Made by a program: the position numbers and the translations under genes. Shown piece after piece: positions 10,967-23,196 of a DNA stretch of 64,000 nt. Source of the DNA: Bombyx mori (lineage: Eukaryota > Arthropoda > Insecta > Lepidoptera > Bombycidae); the NCBI RefSeq assembly GCF_030269925.1, contig NC_085128.1, positions 17,052,501 through 17,116,500 on the forward strand, read 5' to 3'. The number at the start of each line of letters is the position of its first letter. The first letter of the stretch is position 1. The notes below the pieces were generated by a model, which did not search any database, was not told the origin of the DNA, and saw only the letters and a list, made by a program, of their open reading frames with translations.

Positions 10967-11144
10967 ATTATGACTTTTGTTTTTTCAGAACGTCGCTGTT
11001 CGTACTAATATATTTAAAAACGATTTCAAAATGTATTAAATTCTACTCTCTGTTCTTTCTTCTTTATCTACATCATCATTTTACGAGTGTAGTAGTAGCA
11101 ACATCATTCGATTTTGAGCTCATCAAGGAATAAATTTAAAATCA

Positions 11145-11407
11145 AATTGAATATGCAATTTCGAAAAGGACACATGTCGCATAGTTTGTCAAATAGGTTT
11201 TTTCATATACATGTAGTTTTGATGCTTACCTACACCCATTTTATAATAATTCCAGTAATTTTCAATTGCTAATTAACACTAAAATATATCTCAAAAGTTT
11301 ATATTTTCAATTTTACACTGATTTAGAAAATAATCAGTTTTTTTTTTCATTTCCTGAACATTTAACATTTTCAGAGATGTGCCCTTTTCGAAATTGCATA
11401 TTCAATT
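11145..11407. mobile_element. MITE candidate with 31-bp terminal inverted repeats
   Basis: The left end 11145-11175 (AATTGAATATGCAATTTCG followed by AAAAGGACACAT) is the reverse complement of the right end 11377-11407 with one mismatch. AAAATC lies just outside both ends, one base removed on the left, and may be a target duplication. The 263-bp element has no coding potential. The superfamily is not clear. Confidence 0.7.
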
Positions 11408-12186
11408 AAAATCCCACTTAAACTACTGCACGTAGTTCGCACAAGGCGAATGATTCAAAACGTGCTATTAAAAATATAGTTTTATACCAGAACGAAGGCA
11501 AAGGAAGGAGAATTTAATACATTCTGTTCACAAGATTTGGACAGAGTAATGAAAACACACGAAGATGTACGGCTTACCAACTGGGACTCGATGAAATATC
11601 GCCTGTGCTGAAAACTTTATTGTATTCAAGGTAGAAATCAGTTTTACAAATCGTGGTCTTAATACCTCTCTAATTTTTAAATTCCAATACAATAAGGCAA
11701 TTTAGCCCTGTGTCAATTCGTGCATGCATGATTATTGAGATAGAAAATCTCTTTTGGGTCACTCGTTGGTCGATTGGTCTTGACTACACGTTGGATCCAT
11801 AACAGATTACCGGCCTAAATATTCAACATTCCGAACTACTGAAAGATGAGTAACACAGCAATAAAGCAGCAAAATGAATATACGAAATCACTCGCCTTAT
11901 CTTGATTGCACATGATGACATGAAATGTTTGTCATATTGGAATAACTCCAATTTCTGTAGTCCTATATTTAAATATCAGTTTTGTGATTAATTACAGCTC
12001 TTTAAAAATAAAATGTGTCATTAAAATCGATTCTGTAGCTATTCTGTTACCATGAAACTACAGAACAAAACTCACAAAGACAGATAAAAAAATTGGAATT
12101 TTGAAGTCAGTGTCATGTGCATGATTTTTTTCGCTTCGCCTTATTTTCAAACTTATTTATCTTGCATATTCCGATTCAAAAAAGAA
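11408..12186. other. No gene recognised
   Basis: AT-rich sequence without motifs. I found no repeat boundary or plausible exon. Confidence 0.5.
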
Positions 12187-12303
12187 AATTTTTATTGCTC
12201 TTGTAGGCAGACGAGCACACGGCCCACTTGATGGTGAGTGGTTACCGTGGCCCATGGAATTCAGCAAGGCCAGGCGCAGAGCCAAGCCGCTGCCTACCGC
12301 GAA
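12187..12303 (-). repeat. 3' end of a CR1-like LINE (tail fragment)
   Basis: Same tail as 1137-1257: T-run, GCAGACGAGCACACGGCCCA, then GCCCATGGAATTCAGCAAGG and GAGCCAAGCCGCTGCC. It ends at GCCTACC. Confidence 0.7.
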
Positions 12304-12593
12304 ACTTTGATATTTTTTAAGACAATTGTAACTCTTCCTTGCATCGATAATCCTCAGTGTTAAGGGTCGTGGCCTCTCTTAAACCTCTAAACCTTCTCCT
12401 AGACTATCCTGCGCCAGCCTATGGCATCGTGGATTGAGGTGTTGAGAATAGAGCGTATCTGGTCCGCTGGTCGCATTGGACTTCTGCTTCTGGGCTTTAT
12501 TCCGCATACCTTGCCTGTTACCAGCAGCTTTTGTAAATTAAATTCAATTCAATTGTAAATAAATAAGAATATGTTTGTGAATGCAATAGATAT

Positions 12594-12910
12594 GATTAAT
12601 CATCATCATTCTCCTGCCTTTCTCCCAGTCACCTGGGGTCGGCGCAACGTGTTTTCTCCTTCCATACTCCTCTATCATTTACCATTTCTTCGGTCACTCC
12701 CCACTTACACATAATATCGTCTTTCACGCAATCCATCCATTTCTTCTTAGGTCATCCTCTTCCCTTAAATCCTTCTAAATTCATAGTTAAAACTCTCTTA
12801 ACAACTTTATTAACATTTCGTCTCATCACATGTCCATACTATCCAAAAAGCGCACTTCTCAACCTTTCTGTCACAGGTGCCACTTTCAGATTTCGTCTAA
12901 CATAATTTAT
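12594..12910 (-). repeat. RTE-like LINE 3' end with CAT/ATG tail
   Basis: Read on the minus strand, the segment encodes parts of a WYGHVMRR / RGRP-type / WMDCVK C-terminal region, with frame breaks. It then ends in a GTTGCGCCGACCCCAGGTGACTG-like stretch and an ATGATGATG tail (CATCATCATT at the left). Sister copies lie at 20655-20960, 23898-24150 and 63785-63970. An ATG-repeat tail instead of poly(A) fits RTE-type elements; the assignment is by resemblance. Confidence 0.65.
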
Positions 12911-15009
12911 TATAGGGCCTGTTAAATTAAGCCAATACAACTTAATGAAGTTAAGAGCACTTTAAGGGACCTTTACTCGCCTGTTTCTAAGCAAATCCAC
13001 AATATCTCCCCCACTGATTTCTCACCTGCGTTTCTATCTGTTCTATGAAAAACGATATGAATTTTTCATCTACATCGCGAATAAGATATCCATTCACACG
13101 TGCTACCCCCAAGCGTTGTGAAGTCACAATCAAATTGGTAATAATATATTAGACCCAAGAGTATTGTAGAATAAAAATTCCCAATTCACAAAAGGGGAGG
13201 TCGTTTGTGCGATTTAAAATGAACTTGATTTATGAGTTGTATTTGAATGAGAGTAGCATGCTTATTTTAAAAAGAAAGAAAAAAGAGATTTGTCAAAGAT
13301 TAATAGTGTAATTTATAAAAAATATTAACCAATAGTACCTACTGTATAGAGTTAAGCAATATACATATTACTTTTATATAAGATACGTTTGCCATAGATT
13401 GGCGGATTCCATAGAGGATCTAATGTTAACAAATAACACTGCTATTCGACACCATAACTTATAATAGATATCCTCGCTCACCTTAAGCAATTAGGTCGTG
13501 TTTTAACAACAATAACAACAATCCTACAATTTAAGCAAGAATTCGTAATGTCTTTATTTCGATAATAGACATGACATGTCAATACGTTCCATCCTATTTC
13601 TGTTCTCGTAAAGCACGAGTGCTTTTTAAAATCATCTATTTTATTTTTTGGCCATTTTGTAATTCAAATTTTTTAAAAAAAGACTAGCCATTTATTCAAG
13701 TATTCAAGCCCCTCTTCACAACACACTCGCCTCCAAAGTTATTGAAGATTATTCCTTTGTTCTTTTAATGCTATATAGTTTTCTTTTTGGTCTTAAACTA
13801 TTTCACTTTTTACACAATACTGCCGAGGGTCGTTTTTTTTGTTACCGAAATAATGAACGTACTTATGATAAAGCACTTTTTAGCTTTTTTATGGTAATGG
13901 CTTTGATCCATGAAACTATTGTTACCCAAATTACCGTACAGTTTTTGGAACTTTAACAATTTTTATTCTAATAATTTTTCGATAATCCCAGTTCTCTGTG
14001 CTTTCGTTATTCTACTTCTGTTCATTTTTGGTAAGCACGTATAGTTAGTTCTATTACGTGTTAGCTAGACTCTGTTTGATTCTTCACATCAATTTCATGA
14101 ATCACCCTGATTGTTTTTCGGAGACGGTACTGGTTTTGTAGCACCAACTTTTTCAAGATTTATTTGTTTGCTTATTTTTATTTCGTTATTTTTCTAGTTC
14201 ATTTATATAGGTTCGGATATTTTTTTTCAAGGTGCTCGAATTTCTTTTTTATTGAACCTTTCAACCGTTTTTATCGAACAGACATATTTAAAAATTTTGC
14301 CCGTTTTTCTTAACTTTTTGGGTTTTTTTGGACTTAGTTTGGCCAAAAAAAGCGAAGCATTATTCTAAAGTCTTTGAGTTCGGGAATTCGAGCATAGTTC
14401 ATAAAATGTATTTCGGAACGATGCAACAATAATCGGGATCAAATAATCTCACTATTAGCATGAAATTAATCAAGAAAATGTAATGTAACAGCTATGATAG
14501 TACATTGACAAGTAAATATATAAAAGTTTCAAGAAGCGTGTCAAAGAGAATCAATAAATCTCTTACGTTCTTCTGCTCTAAATATTTTATTAAAATAGAT
14601 ATCGTAAGAAAATAACGGTGATCTAATTCTGTACAGTTTTCATAGACATTATCGTTATTATGAAAAATTTCTAAAACGTAACTCTTTGATATACACTCAC
14701 TTTTTATTAACTTTATTATTGAATGTTTTATAGATAAGTACTAAGTGTTTTATTGATTTAATCATAATGGTTACGTTTTAAAGACACCTACAAAAAATAT
14801 AATATATTATGTCAGCGTAATTTGTGTTCGTCAATTAGCGGACGCTTATTTAAATAAGCTTGAAATAAAGTTTAGATATTATTGTTTTTATTTTCATTGG
14901 GAAATATTCATTTTTCGTCTACCATAAATGGCCTGAACAGTTCAAGACGCGCCTAGTATATACCGAAACCCATATTATTAGGTATACTTAATAATTTAAA
15001 ATATGAATG
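12911..15009. other. Long AT-rich stretch, no gene
   Basis: Two kilobases of AT-rich DNA with frequent stops. The 62-codon open frame at 13768-13956 has a composition typical of translated AT-rich noise. No repeat family was identified. Confidence 0.5.
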
Positions 15010-15083
15010 CCAGCTTTTTTATTGACTTTGTAGGCAGAAGAGCTTATGGCCCGCCTAGTGGAAAGTATTAACCGTCGGCCATG
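15010..15083 (-). repeat. CR1-like LINE tail fragment, decayed
   Basis: TTTTTTATTGACTTTGTAGG, AGAGCTTATGGCCCGCCTAG and CCGTCGGCCATG follow the word order of the LINE tail at 1137-1257, but with many substitutions. The fragment is cut off where a Bm1 piece begins. Confidence 0.55.
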
Positions 15084-15089
15084 TTTTAT

Positions 15090-15166
15090 CGGTGGTAGGA
15101 CATCTTGCGAGTCCGCGCGGGTAGGTAGCACCATCCTGCCTATTTTCTGCAGTGAATCAGTAATGA
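15090..15166 (+). repeat. Bm1 SINE middle fragment, plus orientation
   Basis: CGGTGGTAGGACATCTTGCG to TCAGTAATG matches the middle of Bm1. It abuts a second Bm1 piece of opposite orientation (15167-15383), so the two fragments face each other. Confidence 0.65.
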
Positions 15167-15383
15167 GCCCAGAGCCCATCTGGTGTTAAGTGGTTACTGA
15201 AGCCCATAGACATCTACAACGTAAATGCGCCACCCACCTTGAGATATAAGTTCTAAGATCGCAGTATAGTTACAATGGCTGCCCCACCCTTCAAACCGAA
15301 ACGCATTACTGCTTCACGGCAGAAATAGACAGGGTGGCGGTACCTACCCGCGCGGACTCATAAGAGATCCTACCACCAGTAAG
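15167..15383 (-). repeat. Bm1 SINE fragment, minus orientation
   Basis: AGCCCATCTGGTGTTAAGTGG through CTACCCGCGCGGACTCATAAG to CCACCAGTAA matches the Bm1 body in reverse. The A-rich 3' tail is missing at the junction with 15090-15166, consistent with a rearranged pair. Confidence 0.8.
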
Positions 15384-15688
15384 AAATTAAACAGTTGCCT
15401 TCAGTAAATAAAACTTATTTCCGTTTCAATCTACGTATATCCATAATCTAATTTGTTTTACCATTCACAGTATATTCTGAAAAGGTCTGGTTAAAAATTG
15501 CGTTACACTGTGACACATGAAACATTTCGCTCGACCTCTCAATGTTACGAAAAAATCATCACATTCCGCGCACATTAAAAACGCAAAAAAGCACCGAATC
15601 GTTAACACCCTGACGGAATTCGGAGTAATCTGTCTTGTCGCAGCGGAACACACGACCAAACAAAAATAACCAACAAATTATTTAAGAC

Positions 15689-15975
15689 TAGCTGACCCGA
15701 CAGACTTCGTAGTGCCTCAATCGATAAATAAGATACCTAAATTTTTGTATAAAATAAACTTAAAACAAATAAAAGGAATCCGTCCGACGGGGGACGCATC
15801 AAAGGAAAAACAAAATTGTTATTTTTATTTAATTCCGAACATTTTCATATTTATCTACCTTTTTTACCTTTTTTGGAGTTCCACAAATAATTTAAGACCG
15901 AAATTAGCCAAATCGATCCAGCCGTTCTCGAGTTTTAGCGAAACTAACGAACAGTAATTCATTTATATATATCCA
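15689..15975 (+). repeat. CTAGCTGACCC-type interspersed repeat, copy 1
   Basis: It starts with CTAGCTGACCCGACAGACTTCG and ends with GAGTTTTAGCGAAACTAACG, AACAGTAATTCATT and a TA-rich tail. It is collinear with 41936-42232, and the two share both ends. This is a widespread insect repeat type; its class is not determined. The 81-codon frame at 15712-15957 is repeat sequence, not a gene. Confidence 0.65.
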
Positions 15976-16059
15976 TTATTATTTATAATACTCCAACATA
16001 TATAGATTCTTTCAAAGAGAACGAAAGTAAAAAAAAATAGTCCTATATCTTTAGTTGTA

Positions 16060-16480
16060 CCTTTTATCTTTAAGCTATTGCATAGCTTTTACCGCGGGCC
16101 TTGAGCGCGGCGACCGAATCATGAAATTCCGTAACGAAAAAAACCTAACACCCCTCACTCCGCCTACCATGTAGCTCGCGTTCAACACATTCACACGTTG
16201 CGCTTGTGTAGTATTTGTGAATAAGCGCGTGGCGTGACGTCACACTGCATGCGCATCATGAAAAGTCTGCCCATCTCTCTCTCGCGCGGTCTAGCTTATG
16301 AGTGTGAAGGGGACAGTTAAAGATTTGCTTTTATTAATGTTTAATATAGCTTGGTCTTGTTTTATTATTTTTTTAATATTAAATTATCATTGTCTAATTA
16401 TAATTGCATAAGTTGATAAAAAATGATATGCAATAGCTTTACCGCGGCAGTTCCCGAGTGCCACACGTTTGTTTTTATGT
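16060..16480. other. Unclassified, possibly repetitive; no gene
   Basis: A phrase near 16080 (GCATAGCTTTTACCGCGGG) recurs in modified form near 16433 (GCAATAGCTTTACCGCGGC) in the same orientation. The interval between them contains a GC-richer block with GCGTGGCGTGACGTCACACTG. It may be a mobile element with related ends. Nothing coding was seen. Confidence 0.3.
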
Positions 16481-17300
16481 GCCTTATTTTTTCAGGATTT
16501 TGAAGTCATCTTGGCCTAAAAGATGAGACTGTCGATACACTCTTATTAAGCGACACGATAAGGGATTAATGTGTGTAATAAAAATCGAACCATGATAACT
16601 TATAGTGTGTGGTGTCAAGTGTACGTAATCAGGTATACTGCGAACGCGCGCTGGATCCAGCAGTGACAGTATTCACAAATTAAAGCTTATGGATACTGAA
16701 AAGCCCTTATCACCATGTGATCTAGATTATCCATCCAAATAATAACAAAAAAATATAGACTTACCGGCACAATTTTTCATTCAGGTGACATTATCTGAAA
16801 GAATAACAAAATTTTATAATTACACTCTCTAGCATCGTTGTTACTGTTGCACTCTAGTACCTATGGTCATCACCCATGTCGCACTGTAGTGACCCATGGT
16901 CATAATATCGCGAGTACCCAAGTCGAAACATTAGGTCAGTGTAACAATTATATAATATAGTATAATATTAGCTAGCCTACTTTTCAAAGTGGAACGTATA
17001 AGCTCTTCAAGAGAAAAACATGTTTTCCACCACATTCATACACCCATAAATCAAAGTTTTATTTTCGGCATACGCTATCCTCACTTAAGTCTCCACTGTC
17101 GTCATATGAAATTATGCTTTTACTTGATCCCGGGATGGTATGAATTCTCCTAAATACTTACGTCCGACTTAGCGACTGTAACACTAAAAATTGATCACGT
17201 CGACTGCGAGGACATTACAATAATATTACTGCGATCTTCCATTCTATACGATCATCCCCTAGTTTTCTTGTTTTTGCGAAAAGTCCGATGTGACCTTTTT
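16481..17300. other. No gene; weak Bm1 head relic
   Basis: At 16499-16540, GAAGTCATCTTGGCCTAAAAG resembles the tRNA-related start of Bm1, but the match fades quickly. The rest is unrecognised. Confidence 0.3.
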
Positions 17301-17508
17301 TTTTTTATTGCCTAGATGTGTGGACGAGCTCACAGCCCACCTGGTGTTAAGTGGTTACTGGAACCCATAGACATCTACAACGCGTAAATGCGCCACACAC
17401 CTTGAGATATAAGTTCTAAGGTCTCAGTATAGTTACAACGGCTGCCCCACCCTTCAAGCCGAAACGCATTACTGCTTCACGGCAGAAATAGGCAGGGCAG
17501 GCCTATCG
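17301..17508 (-). repeat. Bm1 SINE, 5'-truncated
   Basis: T-run, GGACGAGCTCACAGCCCACC, GCGCCACACACCTTGAG, AAACGCATTACTGCTTCACG, ending in the AAATAGGCAGGGC region. The head and upstream middle are missing. Confidence 0.85.
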
Positions 17509-18096
17509 TATAAATGTAACAGCAGCATGAAAATAATGTATGAAATCAACAAATTGTAAATACGGAATACCATTAATCGTGGATACCTCGAGGCCAATAG
17601 TTTCCGTGCAATAAATTATCAATTTCGAGATTAATTTGCGGGAACCCGTACTCCTGAGAACTAATTCGTAAGATTATCCAGAGCGGTCGAGATCCGTATT
17701 TCCCGCAATATAGCCACATTACGTTTGGCCTTGAATGAAGAGGAAGCTGTTTAATTTACACACAAGGGATGAATAATATATAAATTAAATTGTAATGTAA
17801 ACATAAATGCCGGTTTTTTTGTTCAGCTGGAGTTTGATAATTTTTTAAAGTGGTAGTTGTGATTGCCATAGGCTTCCAAGCGTTAAGTGGGTGCTCACAA
17901 TACATGACCTACAAAATTTCATTTACTTCAACCCGAAATATATGATTGTATCGTATTGAAGATAGACTGAATGACATGATTTATGTACAAACAGCACTAA
18001 AAATGGGTACTGGAGATATATAAGTTTACCAGTATATTGTCAATGCAGTACGACTTAGAGGAGGTACTCGAGAGGCTTAAGAAATATGTTTATACT
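17509..18096. other. No gene recognised
   Basis: Unremarkable AT-rich sequence with no coding or repeat signal that I can support. Confidence 0.45.
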
Positions 18097-18303
18097 AGCG
18101 ACCCGTCTTCGCTTCGCTTCGGAAACTGTATTTTTTCCACTATTCAATGGATGTTATTATACACATAAACCTTTCTCTTTAATCACTCTACCTATTAAAA
18201 AAAACCGCATCAAAATCCGTTGCGTAGTTTTAAAGATTTAAGCATATATAGGGACAGACAGATATAGGGACAGAGAAAGCGACTTTGTTTTATACTATGT
18301 AGT
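18097..18303 (+). repeat. CTTCGCTTCGCTTCGG-type repeat, copy 1
   Basis: ACTAGCGACCCGTCTTCGCTT at the left, CGTTGCGTAGTTTTAAAGA in the middle and AGAAAGCGACTTTG followed by TACTATGTAGTGAT at the right are shared collinearly with 27537-27757. It is a common non-coding insect repeat; the class is unresolved. Confidence 0.7.
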
Positions 18304-19238
18304 GATAATAAACTTGCTTCGAATCCTATACAACAGTGTGTAGCGAAACGGCAAACATCGTTTTAGTCCGCATAATGTGTTTCCCTGTTTTCCTTAACAC
18401 GTCAAGTTCGCGTCAACTTTACACTCTCGTGAGACACACGCGGAACTTTGTTATGAAGATTCCAGTTTGAGCTGGAAAACGAATTCTATTAAATTATATA
18501 ATGGGATTATAATTTGTTTATCTTCTCTTACTTTTGAAAAAGCCTTTATTGTAAGCTATCATGATAAAATTAAAAAAACATTCGCTCTATATCGTAAGTG
18601 AATTGTATAACAAATGTGTTTTAATTTTCGAATCCAATACCTAAGCTCAAGCTATTTGAAAAGTTACAACGACAGGTCCCAACCAAACTAAGTGTTGAGC
18701 AGGAATGTCAACTAGAAGCGAGAATGACGCAGCCTACAATTCAGACATTCAGAAATCTCAGTTGCGTTGCAGTGGTCTGGTTGACCGGCCTGCGAACCTA
18801 CGAGGCGATTCTGGTGGTCCTCGGAATCTGAGTGAATTGTGACCGCAGACGCCTCAGAGCACGATTGCTCCGCGAAGGATTTCCACCAGATCACAGCCTT
18901 AGTCAATGGCAGAGTGCCATCATTGGGGATACCACTTGGACAAGGCAAAACACAGGATCGCGGCTTGCCCTGAATTGGGTTGACGTGGTTCCCTTAATGC
19001 ACAAATATGTATGAACTTGTGTCCACTGAGCCGAGTTGTCGCCGTACTGGGGGCCAAGATACTGGGTCCCGCTCGAATCCTGGCACTCTAAATGTTTCCG
19101 TATGCCGTTTTATGGACCGACCAGGGGAACATAAGAAGAAGACGTTTAAATACACGCGTATTGCAATATAGCAAGCAATCCGGTGACGAGGGACGAACGT
19201 GATCCACGACAGTTATCCAGCTGGGTATTTTTTATTTT
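18304..19238. other. No gene recognised
   Basis: A GC-richer block (18700-19140) has overlapping open frames on both strands and could be eroded transposon coding sequence. No conserved motif was found. It ends near a GAAGAAGA tract (about 19134-19142). Confidence 0.35.
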
Positions 19239-19514
19239 TATTTATTTATTTTTTATTGCTTTGATGTGTGGACGAGCTCACAGCCCACCTGGTGTTAAGT
19301 GGTTACTGGAGCCCATAGACATCTACAACGTAAATGCGCCACACACCTTGAGATATAGTTCTAAGGTCTCAGTATAGTCACAACGGCTGCCCCACCCTTC
19401 AAACCGAAGCGCATTACTGCTTCACGGCAGAAATAGGCGGGGCGGTGGTACCTACCCGTGCGGACTTACAAGAGGTCCTACCACCAGTAATATAAGAGGT
19501 CCTACCACCAGTAA
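19239..19514 (-). repeat. Bm1 SINE with duplicated end
   Basis: The minus-strand Bm1 body is complete to CCACCAGTAA. The terminal phrase AAGAGGTCCTACCACCAGTAA occurs twice in a row (19468-19514), a short tandem duplication inside the SINE. Confidence 0.85.
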
Positions 19515-20654
19515 ATATATCCCAGGGCTACGATCTGGTGGCACCACCTAAGCGGGTTTCGGATTGCCTGCCGACTGAGAAGCCCGCCAGTTCGTCCAAT
19601 AGAGCAATGTGGCGAACTAATATGCACTTTGACACAGAGCCTCTGAGTGAAGCGCGTCACCTTATTCACACCCTACCTTCCATGAACTATGCCTTCCGAG
19701 GCGGGTTCGCATTGGACATACCCCACCTACTGCCCCCAGCGCGTAATTGGAACTCGTGTGATCTTCTCCTGACCCAAAAAAAACTGGTTGTCCCATCCAT
19801 CGCACTGGAAGGCAATATTTCTTTATTACCAAAAAGTGACAGTATAATTTTAGACAATGTACCTTTTTTTATCTAAACATATTTAATTTAACACCTTAAA
19901 GAAATGTACTAAGTCCACCCAGCTGAATAGTAAAAGCTTTTCGTCGTCGATCGAAGTTTTTTGATATAAAAGCATGAACAAACACAATTAATTATCAAAA
20001 CAATGACTGTGAACGAACACATTACGGTGCAAGAAATATCTGTACACGGAAAGAATGTAAACATGAAAAAAATTCGTCCGACGTTCCACGATAATAAAAG
20101 TTATTTCAAATTTAAATTAAATAAAAATAAACATTAAAACTCTAAATGCTAATGTAGCAAAATCACTTCGGGAACACTTGTAAATAAAACGTACAACGAT
20201 CTCCGCTGGGGAGAAACTTTTTATCTTTATTGTATCTCTATAATTTTGTGTTTTTTTTTACTTGTTTTTATTGTAAACATAAAAACGTTAACGGTCCCAA
20301 AACGATTTGCATCCCGTGTAATTCTCCCTTTATATTCGTCTTTATATTCGTCTTTATATTCGTCGATCCAAACTGATAACATCAGTGATTCCCAGTTTCG
20401 AGACACATTATTTGCATTTTCGAGAGCCTGGTGCGAGGAGGGAGACGTCAATTTAGGACTTTTAGTGTTTTTAGTGTCAAATTTTCAGGATTTAAAAACA
20501 TATTTTAGAATACTCTACACATAATTGAATCCGTGACTTTTGATTGTGCTTACGATGCAGGAACGATCTTTGAGAATCACGCTGTAATTCTACATGCTAA
20601 GAAAGTTTTTAGTTTGTTACCTGATTTGCAAAGATTATCAACCATTACTTTGAT
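19515..20654. other. No confirmed gene; one unsupported open frame
   Basis: The open frame 19538-19876 (+, 112 codons) starts in moderately GC-rich sequence. It has no recognised domain and ends in AT-rich noise, so it could be a remnant of a transposon ORF broken by the Bm1 at its left. The remainder is AT-rich apart from the short tandem repeat at 20328-20363. Confidence 0.35.
20328..20363 (+). repeat. 12-bp tandem repeat, three units
   Basis: CTTTATATTCGT occurs three times head to tail without mismatch. It is a minimal minisatellite with no evident function. Confidence 0.9.
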
Positions 20655-20960
20655 ATCTTCTTCTTTTTCCTCCACCTTATCCCATTAGGTGGAGTCGGCG
20701 CAGCTAATTTTTCTCTTCCATTCTCTACTATCAGCCGTCATCTCAACACTTACTCCTCTCTCTCTCATATCGTCAATTCACACACTCCATCCATGTCTTC
20801 TTCGGTCGACCTCTTCCCCCTCTAACTTGCACTACCATTTCCATACATCCCCTAGTCACATGCATCTTCTCTCTCCGCATGACATGTCCATACCACGCTA
20901 ACCGTCCGTTCTTTAATTTGTTGATTACCGGGGCTACTTTCACACTTCCTCCTTTCATTA
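20655..20960 (-). pseudogene. RTE-like LINE C-terminal fragment
   Basis: The minus strand has an open frame (20773-20958) reading VINKLKNGRLAWYGHVMRR and then GGRGRPKKTWMECV. This is the typical C-terminal region of an endonuclease-reverse transcriptase ORF in insect LINEs. No catalytic domain is present. It continues into an eroded GCGCCGACTCCACCTAATGGG-type 3' end. Related but more damaged copies lie at 12594-12910, 23898-24150 and 63785-63970. Confidence 0.8.
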
Positions 20961-21113
20961 CTTTAATATCAGTTTTTTTTTTTTTTACAGTAGGTAAATA
21001 GTAGTTAAGCAGCTTTATCTATTTTTCGAAATAAAACTCGACACAATGCAATTTGATTGTAAACTAAATGCAACATAAGCTTTAACTTTCTCATAAAATT
21101 ATTTTTTATTTAA

Positions 21114-21309
21114 CTGCCTATTTCTGCCGTGAAGCAGTAATGGGTTTTGGTTTGAAGGGTGGGGCAGCCGTTGTAACTATACCGAGACTTTAAAACTTGT
21201 ATCTCAAGGTGGGTGGCGCGTCTACGTTGTAGATGTCTATGGGCTCCAGTAACCACTTAACACCAGGTGGGCTGTGAGCTCGTCCAACCATCTAAGCAAT
21301 AAAAAAAAA
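21114..21309 (+). repeat. Bm1 SINE, 5'-truncated
   Basis: CTGCCTATTTCTGCCGTGAAG through CAAGGTGGGTGGCGCG, CCACTTAACACCAGGTGGGC and the CAATAAAAAA tail: the 3' half of Bm1. Confidence 0.85.
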
Positions 21310-22044
21310 CTACAGCCGCGCTATACTTTCTTCAATTCTTATTCTCTAATAAAGAAATTGTATTCCAAATGCTACGCCAGACAAAGACAATTACTTACCG
21401 CGATATCCATACTAACAGTATAATGCGTAAAGTTGGTGTTGTTACGTATTCATACACGTTGTACAGAAAGAGACATAGAGTGCCTTTCAATAACAAAAAA
21501 ATATTACTCCGTAGGGATAGATTTGTTTTTACATTACTGCGAGTAAGGTCGCGAGTAAAAGCTAGATTAACCTTATACCTTTAAACGAGCAATTCTTGTA
21601 TCTATTAATATATATGTATATAATCTGAATCTCGGAAAAGGCTCCAACGATTTTCATAAAATTTAGTATACAGGGGATTTCGGGGGCCATAAATCGATCT
21701 AGCTACGATTTATTTTCAGAAAATGTTGTTTTATTCGTGTTTTCAATAAGCAACTCTTCCCGACATCTATTGGCGAATAATAATACTATTTTTCTTAATT
21801 GAGGGCAACTATCCGCTTTAAAGACACAACAAGATGGCTTTATCAAAAAAAATCATCATCTAGTAAAAGTTTATTCAAAACAACACTAAAGTTTACATAC
21901 TCAATCTATTACCTCGTGCTCTGGTGCTGTTTGTTTTAACGTGTCACAAAAGTCACTTACGTCGACAAAATGACCTCACAACTCCAGATTAACGTAACGT
22001 CTTCAGTCGACCGAATAAATCGTGTTAGACAGAGCCGTAATCAG
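21310..22044. other. No gene recognised
   Basis: Between two Bm1 copies. The 71-codon frame at 21369-21584 shows no motif. Confidence 0.4.
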
Positions 22045-22373
22045 GACGTTGGAAGACATTCGGGACTTCCACGGTGAAGGAATAAATAACATCGTGTAAC
22101 AAAAATCAAACCCGCAAAAAATATAATTTGCGTAATTACTGGACCTCTCGTGAGTCCGTACGGATATGTACCACCACCCTGCCTATTTCTGCTGTGAAGC
22201 AGTAATGCGTTTCAGTTTGAAGGGTGGTGCAGCCGTTGTAACTATACTGAGACCTTAGAACTGATATCTCAAGGTGGGTGGCGCATTTAAGTCGTAGATG
22301 TCTATGGGCTCCGGTAACCACTTAACATCAGGTGGGCTATGGGCTCATCCACCCATTTAAGCAATAACAAAAA
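22045..22373 (+). repeat. Bm1 SINE, head lost
   Basis: It begins near TTCCACGGTGAAGGAATAA, includes AATTTGCGTAATTACTGG and runs to the CAATAACAAAAAAC tail. The tRNA-related head is missing and part of the GGTGGTAGG phrase is deleted. Confidence 0.8.
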
Positions 22374-23196
22374 ACTAAAACTAAGGGTGCTTGGTTACAA
22401 GAGTGCGCCCGTCCTCATTTGAAGTAAAATGCATTTATTGTTCTGCATTCAATTCACGATTATGGCTAAATAAAACTAAGCAAGTTTTAAAATATATTTA
22501 ATAACTTCAAATATAAAGGTTTAATCTAAATGGTAGTTTCCGCGATGAATGAACAAAGAGTTAAACAAACTTAATGAGAGACTTTGAAACACTCTAAGCC
22601 TCGAGGAGAGATTTATCGAAACTCTTCACGTATACTGAGATTGTATCTGTAGAATAGCGGATAGTTTAGTTTTTCAAAGAGTCTGGAAGGAGCTGCCGCA
22701 ATTATTATTGCGTCATAGGTATGTTTGATCGAGGTGAGTCGTCGAATTCCAACAGTAGCAACCGAAAACAAACTATAGACGAGCGGTCAGGGAACTTTTT
22801 TAATTATTACCCCAAAATATTTTTGTGTAAGTTGATATTACCCCATGGCGAAGAACAAAATAAAACAAAATCGCTTCTTTTTAGCATATTTAATATTAGA
22901 GCCCCCATGATAATTTTGAAAAGAAAACAATAGCTAAAAAATTTCACGATTCTAAAGAAGTTTCACTTCAATATATACGTTTTACTCACAAAAGTTTCAT
23001 TTTTACCCCCCAAAATTTCATTTTACCCCATTTAGTGCAAGTTACCCCGATTCGCCGACCGCTGCTATAGACAAATCCGTCTGATTTGTCCTTCATCCTT
23101 CTAACAGTAATTATTCTACACACGATGTTTACATCAAGCAATATCGGGAAGCCAATAAAAGTTAAAACAATGATCAAAGTCTGCAAATATAAGTGA
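22374..23196. other. No gene recognised
   Basis: AT-rich; two short open frames on opposite strands have no motif. Repeated words TTACCCC and AAGTTTCA near 22970-23040 suggest old repeat material. Confidence 0.4.

Noticed and set aside
19538..19876. 112-codon gene
   Set aside because: No domain, no codon-use or context support, and it ends in AT-rich low-complexity sequence; listed only as an unsupported frame.
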